64,000 nt of DNA from Odiellus spinosus (taxonomy: Eukaryota; Arthropoda; Arachnida; Opiliones; Phalangiidae). The stretch covers positions 13,827,726 to 13,891,725 of the forward strand of contig OY987232.1 in NCBI GenBank assembly GCA_963920705.1. Direction: 5' to 3'. Below the pieces are notes generated by a model, which saw only the letters and a program-made list of their open reading frames with translations, was not told the origin of the DNA and searched no databases. The position numbers and the translations under genes were made by a program. This document shows positions 12,301 through 21,384 of the stretch, piece by piece; position 1 is the stretch's first letter; each line of letters starts with the position of its first letter.

Positions 12301-12644
12301 GCTATAAAGAATTGGCGTTAAGCGCCATCTAGAATATATATTATTAACTTTTTTTAAGAGACTTGAATTGACTTATCATTCCACATAATCGATGAACAAT
12401 CCCGTACTAAAGTAATTAAGTTATTGAATATGAATTTATCATTAAATAAACGCGTAATCGTTTAACGCGTCATAAAACATTAGTGACGATGCAACAAACA
12501 TTTCATTTGAATGTTTTGAAAAATACGTTCACGTTAGAAGTCTATTTATTACTAAACTTTTGTCATATATTATATAAACTCACTTGTTATGATGAGCATG
12601 AAAAATGTATAAGACATTTGCGCGATTCTATTTGAGAAACGCAT
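9322..12644 (-). CDS. secreted cysteine-rich protein of 249 residues, five exons
   Basis: Exons 12644-12584, 11760-11613, 11144-11002, 10623-10482 and 9577-9322 join in frame (phases 1, 2, 1, 2). Donors are GTGAGT, GTAAGG, GTGAGT and GTAAGG; acceptors end TTTCAG, TTTAG, TCACAG and CGCAG. Residues 1-23 are a probable signal peptide. There are 14 cysteines after it, at 35, 43, 69, 78, 86, 110, 125, 136, 164, 165, 173, 182, 206 and 216. Recognisable stretches are HLKRCFG (82-88), LCIPG (109-113), DFLKHAEC (118-125), a CC pair, and EDISDPLIHEHC (195-206). The C-terminus (232-248) is hydrophobic and could be a membrane or lipid-anchor tail. The layout resembles a large arthropod family of secreted proteins of unknown function that I recall with an FLKHxxC motif, but I cannot name it. 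The start is an ATG followed directly by the hydrophobic segment. Confidence 0.88.
9734..10279 (+). mobile_element. hAT-type MITE, copy 1
   Basis: Ends are inverted TAGAGCTCGGAAT and ATTCCGAGCTCTA. The flanking 8-mers are ATCATGAG and ATCACGAG, an 8-bp target duplication with one change. 546 bp, no coding capacity. It fills most of intron 4 of the five-exon gene. Confidence 0.85.
10715..10915. mobile_element. MITE family F, partial copy in intron 3
   Basis: Contains CCAGCTAAGCCTATTTTCCAGG and GGTGGATTAGGCC blocks followed by an element end. It lies between exons 4 and 3 of the five-exon gene. Confidence 0.65.
11235..11575. mobile_element. MITE family I, copy 2, in intron 2
   Basis: Inverted ends of about 40 bp: AACAACGCCCTGTAGCTTAA with CAGCAAAGGTCCAG inward, and the inverse at 11538-11563. 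The open frame on the plus strand here lies inside the element. Confidence 0.85.
11835..12245. mobile_element. MITE family F, copy 4, in intron 1
   Basis: Near full-length palindromic copy. GATTCCTCATCGTTTAAAT is at the left and the inverse at the right, ending GGTTGCATTCTACATTTAA. It occupies about half of intron 1 of the five-exon gene. Confidence 0.75.
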
Positions 12645-12892
12645 GGTTTATGTGGTTATCTCACATCAAATACCAAGTCATACAAGAAACTACTGATTCA
12701 AGAGAGAGAGGTTTTTGCTCGACTCTACTGTGACTCCAAGATCTCGGACTGAAATGTAAGGGGAAGCTTTCTCTTCGACCGCAGTAACGTTTTTCTTTCA
12801 TGAAAGAAAAAAAAAAAAATGTTTTGTACCTTAAAATGTCTTGGGACAATACTATGCTAGTAGAAATACTTCTCCCAGAGTATCAGAAACAG

Positions 12893-13445
12893 GCGGAACT
12901 CCACAAAAAGGGTCATTTGCCATACTTATTAATTATCAAGTGAACCACAAACGCTATCAGTTCGCGGTTTTCGCTTAAATTTGAATTGAAATCTTCTTTA
13001 GTTTATGAAGTAATTTTGATAATTATAACGCGAGAGATTAGCAAATCTTGTTTAAAAATAACTTATCGAAATTTACCATTTCCATACCTATTATCTCGTG
13101 TTCTAATATCGCTAGAACTTTACTTCCGATGAACCGTAACAGTCAGACGTAGTTCGTGGTATTTTAAGTTTAATTTTTCTCTAGTTACGATAAGAAATGT
13201 ATATTATAACGGTGTTTTACGCGTGAACTCGAAGATGTCGCCACAATATAGACTATTATCCAAAGACTCATCAGCGTCTGGCCTACAGCGTTCCCACCCG
13301 CTTCCGCGAGAGGCGGGATACTAGGGAAATAGATAAGAGAGAGTTCAGTAGACTGGGAAATAAATCTAAACAATCCTTACCCCAAGAAAAACTGAGACCC
13401 CTATAATGAAAATCAGTGCCATCTCGTGTTTTTTTTATCATCGTC
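12893..13445 (+). mobile_element. MITE family E, near full-length copy
   Basis: Same block order as 195-735, from AACTCCACAAAAAGGGTCATT to ATCAGTGCCATCTCGTG. Confidence 0.75.
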
Positions 13446-13844
13446 TATATAAGACAATTTTAATTAAGTCACAAAATTTCTTAGTCTCTAAGTGCTAACT
13501 AGATTTGACATTTCCAAAACTACATGTGTTCAATGGTTTATATAGAGAATATCAGATTTTATGCGAGATAAAACTTGAAAAAGATTTTTATGAAGGTTCG
13601 TTTTTCTCGGTTCAGTTTATATCTTTTGGGCCTTTTTATGTCCCGAAAAGTCTTTACAAAACCTGACAGAGGGAATTCGATTTTTGATTTGAGCTTCGGA
13701 CCGTGGCCGTAAAAGATTTGAAAGGTTTTTATCCGCAATACTTCGAAATATATTTGATCTAAATGAACGATATACCCATATACACCACCAAGAACCCATT
13801 TAAGCCCCGAGAACGTACGAAGGGGGATTTGGTGGCTTAGAATT
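13446..13844. other. nothing recognised
   Basis: Short minus-strand frames here show no recognisable protein and run into the 27-bp array. Confidence 0.5.
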
Positions 13845-14600
13845 AGGTGTCGAAGTTTCGCCCCCAATTAAGCGTCTCGAAGTTTCGCCCCCAATTAAAT
13901 GTCTCGAAGTTTCGCCCCCAATTAAGTGTCTCGAAGTTTCGCCCCCAATTGAGTCTCGAAGTTTCGCCCCCAATTGAGTCTCGAAGTTTCGCCCCCAATT
14001 GAGTCTCGAAGTTTCGCCCCCAATTAAGTGTCTCGAAGTTTCGCCCCTAATTAAGTGTCTCGAAGTTTCGCCCCTAATTAAGTGTCTCGAAGTTTCGCCC
14101 CCAATTAAGTGTCTCGAAGTTTCGCCCCCAATTAAGTGTCTCGAAGTTTCGCCCCCAATTAAGTGTCTCGAAGTTTCGCCCCCAATTAAGTGTCTCGAAG
14201 TTTCGCCCCCAATTAAGTGTCTCGAAGTTTCGCCCCCAATTGTCTCGAAGTTTCGCCCCCAATTAAGCGTCTCGAAGTTTCGCCCCCAATTAAGCGTCTC
14301 GAAGTTTCGCCCCCAATTAAGCGTCTCGAAGTTTCGCCCCCAATTAAGCGTCTCGAAGTTTCGCCCCCAATTAAGCGTCTCGAAGTTTCGCCCCCAATTA
14401 AGCGTCTCGAAGTTTCGCCCCCAATTAAGCGTCTCGAAGTTTCGCCCCCAATTAAGCGTCTCGAAGTTTCGCCCCCAATTAAGCGTCTCGAAGTTTCGCC
14501 CCCAATTAAGTGTCTCGAAGTTTCGCCCCCAATTAAGTGTCTCGAAGTTTCGCCCCCAATTAAGTGTCTCGAAGTTTTGCTCCGAATTGGGTCTCGAAGT
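13845..14600. repeat. 27-bp satellite array
   Basis: About 28 copies of a 27-bp unit with GTCTCGAAGTTTCGCCCCCA and AATTAAG. Several units are shortened to 23-24 bp. Because 27 is a multiple of three, frames run through it on both strands and give a 9-residue protein repeat. I treat that as a by-product. Confidence 0.97.
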
Positions 14601-15048
14601 AGTTCCCGAATTAGGTTCGTTGAAATGTTTTGGGTTCGTGGAAATGTTTTTTTTTTTGAAATACGCAACCAATTTAATTTATAATTGGTCTTTCTCTTTA
14701 AACCTCGTTTCAAACCTTGTTTAAATTCAGATAATAATATTGGAAATCGGAACTTGGTGGTTACACATAATTTTCGGATTAAAGAGTTCTTCTCGGGCTG
14801 TTACAAATATAAATCAAGAATTTGAGATAATCTTTTTCTTCTCTCGCGGGACAAACGGTAGGAAATAGGGAAAAAGATAAGGGTGGAGGTTCTTATAGAT
14901 CGACTGCACCTTTAATTACGCCGATAAAAAACGACAGCGAAATCGATTTGATAGTATTTCTTCACGCCACCCCATCACGGAGGAAGGATACAAAGTGGAA
15001 GATGCTTCTCAACATACAATAAACCAGTAAACATACAATGGGTTTTAC
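14601..15048. other. nothing recognised
   Basis: No supported feature between the satellite and the next transposon. Confidence 0.5.
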
Positions 15049-15291
15049 CAGAAGCCGATGAAACCCTCCTTTGAAGTCTATTACTCCCTGGTCTTGTCTA
15101 CCCCTCTCTGTATGGGTTAGTTTCAAAAAGCGCGATTCGGTACGCCTCCTAACGGTAGATATTTTCGGAGTGGGAGTTCGTCGAGCGAACATCTCTAGCA
15201 GCCTTGGAGTTCGTCAACCAAACGTCGTCGTTTGTGAAGAGAGAGAATTTCCAAATTTCCGTAGACAGGGGGTATGAAGTAGGACCCCTCC
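15049..15291 (-). mobile_element. MITE family A, truncated copy
   Basis: Starts CAGAAGCCGATGAAACCCTC. The far end is missing after GACCCCTCC. Confidence 0.85.
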
Positions 15292-15329
15292 CATGACTGA
15301 ACCCTCTCTCTTAACCTCTTCCCCCTGTA

Positions 15330-15735
15330 TCCCACCTCTCGCGGAAGCAGGTAGGCACGCTGTAGGCCATACGGGTCTCGGATAATAGGCTCTATTGTGG
15401 CGACATCTTTGACTTCACGCGTAAAACACCGTTATAATTTACATTTCGTATCGTAACTAGAGAAAAATTAAACTTAAAATTGTCAAATTATACCGCGAAC
15501 TACGTCTGACTTTTACCTTCGCCGGAAGTAAAGTTGAAGAATCTAGCGATATTAGAACGTGAGATAATAGGTACGGAAATGATAAAATTTCGATAAGTTA
15601 TTTTTAAACAAGATTCGCTAATCTCTCGTGTTATAATTATAAAAATTACGTCATGAACTAAAGAAGATTTCTATTCAAATTTAAGTGCAAACTGCGAACT
15701 GATAGCGTTTGTGGTTCGCTTGAAACTTCCAAGAG
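15330..15735 (-). mobile_element. MITE family E, truncated inverted copy
   Basis: Reverse-orientation copy from the CCTCTCGCGGAAGC block to GATAGCGTTTGTGG. Confidence 0.7.
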
Positions 15736-16179
15736 GTCCAAGAGGTCCCCGTGCTGTTAGTCATCTATATGATATTACCTCGTAGGCGGAAGGAGTAATT
15801 AGTTAAAGGAGATAGAGAGTTTTGGCCACTTCCAAATCAGAACAAATTGCAACGTCTGTATCTCCCATTTTCTCTCCTCCGTGACCTCATCAGACGTCTT
15901 TTAGCGCTAAATAATTGACTTCGAAGTCTATAGTGTTCTCGCTAGGGAAATTAACGTCGAGAACAAACGTTGACCTTTTGGGATTTGGTGGCAATAAAGA
16001 GGAAGGAACTTTCACCCATTCAATATACAATCGCTTAGAGGAACAATATAAATAGTAATTAAACTTTGTTCATTAAAAAGGAATGGCTCTTAGGTAACCC
16101 TTCCAACGATTTCTCAGAATAACTAATTATGTAATATGAGTAGTTTGAGTGTTATTGTTAAATATCCATTACATATAAA
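15736..16179. other. nothing recognised
   Basis: No supported feature. Confidence 0.5.
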
Positions 16180-16300
16180 AAAACTAACGCCCCGTAGCTT
16201 AATTCTATGAGCAAAGGTTCAGGTAAAGGTACAGGCAGATTCTGATTCAAGACACTCTAGCGGCCGCAGTCGCCGTGTAAATAGTGAAATCGGAAGCGCC
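16180..16300. mobile_element. MITE family I, fragment
   Basis: AACGCCCCGTAGCTTAATTC and GAGCAAAGGTTCAGG match the family I end. The rest is rearranged and joined to family E. Confidence 0.6.
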
Positions 16301-17035
16301 ACTAAGCGGAGAAATTCTCGCGGAAGCGGCTGGGCAAGCTGTAGGCTAGACAGTTACTGGTCTCGGATAATAGGCTCTATTGTGGCGACATCTTCGAGTT
16401 TACTCGCAAAACATCGTTATTTTAGTAGTCCTAACTAGAGAAAAATTAAATTTAAAATTGTCAAAGTATACCACGATTTACGTCCGACTTTTACGGTTCG
16501 TCGGAAGTAAAGTTGAAGAATCTAGCGATATCAAGAATCCATTCAGGTTCCATAAGAATATGGGAGCATAGCTTTAGCCTCTGGTACCATCCTCCCAAAC
16601 TTTGTAAGAAAAATTCGTCCGCAATTTTCGCAACATTTGTACGCTTAGATCTTTTTTCGGTCGGCTCCATTTTTATTACCCAAAATATTATGTCAAGGTC
16701 GTTAGTGGCGCGGGTTAATAATAGATTTCAGGAGCGATTTACTTGAAAAATCGATTCGAAGCGGACGAACTTTCGCTACAAAGTTTGGGAGGATGGTTAT
16801 TGAATCGCGGCCCTCCCATATTCTTATTGAACCTGAATGGATTCTTGGCGATATTAGAACGCGAGATAATAGGTACGGAAATCATAAAATTTATAATTAT
16901 CAAAATTACATCATGAACTAAAGAAGATTTCAATTAAAATTTTAGAGAAAACCGCGAACTGATAGCGTTTGTAGTTCGCTTGATAATAGGTACGGCAAAT
17001 GACCATTTTTGGTGAGTTACCCATTGACTAGGCTT
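16300..17035 (-). mobile_element. MITE family E copy split by a family B insertion
   Basis: Family E sequence at about 16300-16531 resumes at 16848. The break carries a 7-bp duplication, GCGATAT, on both sides of the inserted element. The uninterrupted family sequence reads TAGCGATATTAGAAC. Confidence 0.8.
16532..16847. mobile_element. MITE family B, complete copy with 7-bp duplication
   Basis: 316 bp with inverted ends CAAGAATCCATTCAGG... and ...CCTGAATGGATTCTTG, about 34 bp long. It is flanked by GCGATAT at 16525-16531 and 16848-16854. No coding capacity. Confidence 0.9.
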
Positions 17036-17461
17036 CAAAACAGTCTTAAAATGATAGCTACAATATGAATACCACAAATTTATTTCTTCCTTGTTTTAAT
17101 ATATAGATAAACGCAAAAGCGTTTTCACGTAATTTCATTAGCCGCGCTAATTATATTTACTCATAACTTAAGAACGTTATTAGGAAAGCACTCAATATTG
17201 TTTGCTGTACTTATCTTAAATAGATATCTATCTATAATTCAATTCAACCGAAATTTTCAAAATAGCCAAAAGTTGATAAGAAGAGTTAAACCTCACTAGG
17301 AATGATTAATCGTTGCCAATTCCCCCTGGACACGAATGTAATAGCAACAGAAGGTGTTATAATTATATCAGAAATGAAAAGAACCAATAAAATAAGCACT
17401 AGTCTTAGTTATAATCTATACCAAATCTAAACCAATTCAATGGAAATATAATTATTTTTGG
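17036..17461. other. nothing recognised
   Basis: AT-rich, no supported feature. Confidence 0.5.
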
Positions 17462-18075
17462 TGGTTAAGGTGGAAGTCAATGAGTAACTGACCAAAAAGA
17501 GTCATTTGCCGTACCTATTATCAAGCGAACCACAAATGCTATCAGTTCGCGATTTTCACTTAAATTTAAATTGAAATCTTCTTTAGTTCATGATGTAATT
17601 TTGATAATTATAACCAGAAGCCGATGAAACCCTCCTTTGAAGTCTACTACTCTAATGTTCGATATGGCGCGCCTCTCTGTATGGGTAAAATTCCCAATTT
17701 TACGAGATCGGAGGGGTGGGTCCTACTTCATACCCCCTGTCTACGGAAAATGTAAAATTCTCTCTCTCCACAAACGACGACATTTTTTTGGACGAACTCC
17801 AAGGCTGCTAGAGATATTCGCTCGACGAACTCCCGCTCCGAAAATATCTACCGTTAGGAGGCGTACGAATCGCGCTTTTTGAAACTAACCCATACAGAGA
17901 GGGGTAGACAAGACCCGGGAGTAATAGACTTCAAAGGAGGGTTTCATCGGCTTCTCTTATAACGCGAATCTTGTTTAAAAATAACTTATCGAAATTTTAT
18001 CATTTCCGTACCTATTATCTCGCGTTCTAATATCGCTAGATTCTTCAACTTTACTTCCGACGAACCGTAACTAGC
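17462..18075 (+). mobile_element. MITE family E copy split by a family A insertion
   Basis: Family E sequence at 17462-17614 resumes at 17957 after the inserted element; TTATAAC is duplicated. Part of E is missing on the right. Confidence 0.8.
17615..17956 (+). mobile_element. MITE family A, complete copy
   Basis: CAGAAGCCG... to ...CGGCTTCTC, with TTATAAC at 17608-17614 and 17957-17963. The last base is C rather than the usual G. Confidence 0.9.
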
Positions 18076-18171
18076 TGGTTTAATCAGATTTAACCATAGT
18101 TTATTCAAAATTAACCGAGGTTTATGGAACTGAAAAGGCTATGTAAACCTCGGTTAAATCTGATTAAACCA
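18076..18171. repeat. inverted repeat upstream of the NeuroD-like gene
   Basis: TGGTTTAATCAGATTTAACC (18076-18095) has an exact inverse at 18152-18171. Nested inside is TTAACCGAGGTTTA and its inverse. It lies about 225 bp upstream of the TATA box. It may be a small transposon or a regulatory palindrome. Confidence 0.7.
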
Positions 18172-18394
18172 CGGCTAATTACGCCTCGTCTGAAGAGGGT
18201 ATTAAGGAGTACACCCAAAATTTTAACTTAGTTTAAAGGTAAAAAAAGGACCAAGGAATCGATTGGTGATGGTCAAAAGTTCTGAACGAAACTAGTCATA
18301 AGTCATAAGAACAATAATCTTAAAAATATCACCGCATATTTTAAGTTCACGTGACATTTCTGATAGTAACGCTAGAATTAAAAGGATCGAGGCA

Positions 18395-18400
18395 TATAAA
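18395..18400 (+). promoter_or_regulatory. TATA box of the NeuroD-like gene
   Basis: TATAAA 57 bases before the ATG at 18457, allowing a transcript start near 18425-18430. Confidence 0.65.
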
Positions 18401-18456
18401 GCGGTATAATTTTATTGTAATATCTCCAAACGAAGGGTACAAGTCACGATATCAAC

Positions 18457-19032
18457 ATGGGCGCGGAGGATAAGTCTAAGTCCTTATTTCCCCTCAACCG
18501 ATTTAAAAACCAAGGATCGAAATTTAACCAAAGAAGAAGCAAAGCAAATGCTAGAGAAAGACATAGAATGCACGGTTTAAATTCGGCTTTAGATGTCCTT
18601 CGAAAATGTATTCCAATCAAGTCGAGATCAAACAGTCTTTCCAAAATCGAAACATTAAGAATGGCTAGTAATTACATCGCTGTATTAACGGAAATTCTCG
18701 CATCTGGAACCGAAATGGATGCACTAAATTACGCTAAAAAACTCTCCCGTGGACTTTCGCAAGCGACAACCAACGTCATAGCGACGACTTTCAAGATAAG
18801 TCCAAGAGCCTTGATGAGACATAACGCCAGGAATTGTTCCGCGACGATTACCTTGAATGGTACTGTTATATCATGCAAATCTTTCAGCGAAGGCGAAGAA
18901 CAATTAGATCAACAATGTGGAGTGGATATAATTAACTCCGAATCTGATAGTTCATTTTCATCGTTTTCTATACCGGAAGTGTTACAAGCCATTAATGCTA
19001 CTACAAATGACACAAGTGTTAAGATTTTGTAA
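18457..19032 (+). CDS. NeuroD-family bHLH transcription factor
   Basis: 191 residues in a single exon, complete from ATG to TAA. The bHLH domain is at about 26-81. Its basic region includes [14 protein letters not shown] with the DNA-contacting Glu34 and Arg37, and helix 2 begins LSKIETLR (61-68). This is the neurogenin/NeuroD signature, and ARERxRMHGLN plus SKIETLR fits NeuroD better than neurogenin or atonal. Residues 82-125 (including [11 protein letters not shown]) match the Neuro_bHLH segment that follows bHLH in NeuroD proteins. The family binds CANNTG sites as dimers with daughterless/E proteins and promotes neuronal differentiation; those roles are inferred from the family. It is shorter than vertebrate NeuroD1 (356), lacking most of the N- and C-terminal regions. 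His at 36 replaces the usual Asn. A TATA box and AATAAA frame it. I recall that Drosophila lacks a NeuroD orthologue while some other insects keep one. Confidence 0.93.
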   Translation: MGAEDKSKSLFPLNRFKNQGSKFNQRRSKANARERHRMHGLNSALDVLRKCIPIKSRSNSLSKIETLRMASNYIAVLTEILASGTEMDALNYAKKLSRGLSQATTNVIATTFKISPRALMRHNARNCSATITLNGTVISCKSFSEGEEQLDQQCGVDIINSESDSSFSSFSIPEVLQAINATTNDTSVKIL

Positions 19033-19057
19033 GTGGTAAGGCGTTGTAAATTAATGA

Positions 19058-19063
19058 AATAAA
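19058..19063 (+). terminator. polyadenylation signal of the NeuroD-like gene
   Basis: AATAAA 26 bases after the stop codon. Confidence 0.7.
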
Positions 19064-19204
19064 ATTCATATTTTTAAAATTCATTTTAAAAATGCATGCC
19101 CCGATCTTTTTCTAATTCATTAGGTTTAAAATTTAATTACGGTAATTTCTAAATTATGTGGTAACTTGCATTATCGTAGTAATTTTTTTTAAATAATCTA
19201 GGTA

Positions 19205-20190
19205 ATGTCTTCTTTCTAATGGTGTAATCGGCTTATCACTGGGAAATAGAAGTTACAGACATTTTAAGATATGGGTCATTTTCGAAATTTTTGCTCGATT
19301 TCTATTAGTGGCGAGGCATCTTTTTCGAGTGGCGAGGCAGGATTTTATTGTTTTAAAATAATCTAAGGAATGTCTACTTTGTAATGACGCAATCGGTTTA
19401 TGCATGGGGGATTGTAAAGAAAAGTTACGGCTATTTTAATATATGGGTCATTTTCGAAAAGTTTGCTCGATTTCTATTAGTGGCGAGACATCTTTTTCGA
19501 GTGGCGAGGCAGGATTTTATTATTTTAAAATAATCTAGGGAATGTCTACTTTCTAATGACGTAATCGGTTTATGCCTAGAGATTGTGCAGAAAAGTTACG
19601 GCCGTTTTAAGATAGTGTAATTTTAGAATATTTTGTCCCGATTTCTATTAGTGGCGAGGCATCTTTTTCGAGTGGCGATGCAGGATTTTATTATTTTAAA
19701 ATAATCTAGGCAATGTCTACTTTCTAATGACGCAATCGGTTTATGCATGGGAGATTGTAAAGAAAAGTTAAGGCTATTTTATATATAGGTAATTTTTTAA
19801 AAATTTGCTCGATTTCTATTAGTGGCGAGACATCTTTTTCGAGTGGCGAGGCAGGATTTTATTATTTTAAAATAATCTAGGCAATGTCTACTTTCTAATG
19901 ACGCAATTGGTTTATGCACGGGAGATTGTAAAAAAAGTTACGGCTATTTTAATATATGGGTCATTTTCGAAATTTTTGCTCGATTTCTATTAGTGGCGAA
20001 GCATCTTTTTCGAGTGGCGAGGCAGGATTTTATTGTTTTAAAATAATCTAGGGAATGTCTACTTTCTAATGGTGCAATCGGTTTTTGCCTAGGAGATTGA
20101 AGAAAAAAGTTACGGCTATTTTAATATATGGGTAATTTTTTAAAAATTTGCTCGATTTCTATTAGTGGCAAGGTATAGGGAAATTGAGAT
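19205..20190. repeat. 171-bp tandem repeat
   Basis: About 5.5 copies of a 171-172 bp unit. The landmark TTTTTCGAGTGGCGA recurs at about 19321, 19493, 19664, 19835 and 20006. Units share ATTAGTGGCGAGGCATC and GATTTTATTRTTTTAAAATA and differ by a few percent. It starts about 150 bp downstream of the NeuroD-like gene's polyA signal. Confidence 0.95.
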
Positions 20191-20739
20191 TTGTCCATCT
20201 TTCTTACTAGGTGGAGAACCCATAAACCCGCCTAAACCTCAGTCTTCCGTACTAGCAGAACTGCGATTTTTAGTTCCTCGAGCCCGAATGTTACGGAAAA
20301 TCATCCGAACTAGGAGATCCTTTTTCAAGAAGTTCTTAATTAAAAATTAACCCACATCTGATATTTCAAATAACAATTTGAATAAAGCGCATACTCATAT
20401 ATTCTAAAATATAACTCAGCGATCAAAACTTAAACACAATTATTTTGATTTGATACCCAAGTTGATAACCTTCCACTAAATTCCAAGTAATGCAAAATAT
20501 GTTTATCACGTGATTTGTAAATCGAATTTCAATATTAAATTTCTTATTCCGGGAGAATAGTTTGCTATACAACCACATGTTTTTCTTCAAGGAAAGAATC
20601 AAAAGAAAATGGGGGCTCAAAGTCAATAGGGGTGGAAAAAGGAACCACTGATCGTCCGAAGGATTCACCGTATTCACGAAAGAAGCGAAAGGGGCGAACC
20701 GAGAGAAAAGTTCGCGGTGCTTCGACGCGCGTCTCAAAA
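20191..20739. other. nothing firm; GC-richer toward 20640
   Basis: Small frames on both strands without recognisable protein. The GC-richer part at 20640-20740 leads into the putative promoter next to it. Confidence 0.4.
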
Positions 20740-20745
20740 TCAGTC
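20740..20745 (+). promoter_or_regulatory. possible initiator element
   Basis: TCAGTC matches the arthropod initiator consensus and lies 120 bp before the putative first coding exon at 20865, in a locally GC-rich stretch. No TATA box. Confidence 0.35.
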
Positions 20746-20864
20746 AACAAGTGTTTGTGACCGTGAAAATGGGATTAAAACTGAGTGGATTAACGTCTAG
20801 AGATCGCGATGATGTGACTAATATATATACTTAATGTAGGTGTGAAATATTTCGCGGCTTTAAA

Positions 20865-20907
20865 ATGGATGGTATAAGCGAAGAACAAGCTCTACAGGCC
20901 GTTTTAG
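20865..20907 (+). CDS. possible first coding exon, 14 residues plus one base
   Basis: AAAATGG context, then an open frame encoding MDGISEEQALQAVL, ending at a perfect GTAAGT donor. A short upstream frame (ATG 20768, 21 codons) would be in the leader. The next exon is not visible: the 25-bp satellite follows and I found no convincing partner exon before 64000. Product not recognised. Alternatively this is chance. Confidence 0.4.
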
Positions 20908-20913
20908 GTAAGT

Positions 20914-21384
20914 CGGGCCTTGGTCGTATACTCTTTACCTTTCCCTTTTTCCATTTCGCGTAAGTTCGTAACTTCAAAACCCGACTCGGGGAAAGTTTTT
21001 CTCCGCATACCTGAAAGATATGTTGTCCCTCATCCCACCCCAATCCAACCGATGTGGTTTCCGATACGAAGCGAAGGAAAATTTCAACTCCGGAGCTTTT
21101 CACGAAGAGGGAGGGTGAATGCAAATTCCCTGGGGGCGTTTTTTTATGAGGTCCGTTACATGTTCCGCGAAGGAATGCATCAAGATTAAATTATTAATTT
21201 TACACAAGCTATTATTTGTCAAAAATGATGGACTTTAAAAATTCATATTAATTATAGTTATTAATTATAATTATATACGTTATATATTAAAATAACTGAA
21301 ATTGATCTTAATTACTTTGTTCAAGTTCTTTCTTTGTTAAACAAAGCAAAAAGTTATCTTGTAAGACTTAATGAACGTTTAATA
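20914..21384. other. nothing recognised (possible start of intron)
   Basis: No protein-like frame was recognised. Confidence 0.4.

Noticed and set aside
13800..14724. Frames of up to 290 codons on both strands in the 27-bp array
   Set aside because: The 27-bp period keeps any stop-free frame open. Shortened units shift frames, and no start or signal region is convincing.
19205..20190. Alpha-satellite-like centromere repeat because of the 171-bp unit
   Set aside because: The length match is coincidental; the sequence shows no resemblance I can see and there are only about 5.5 copies.
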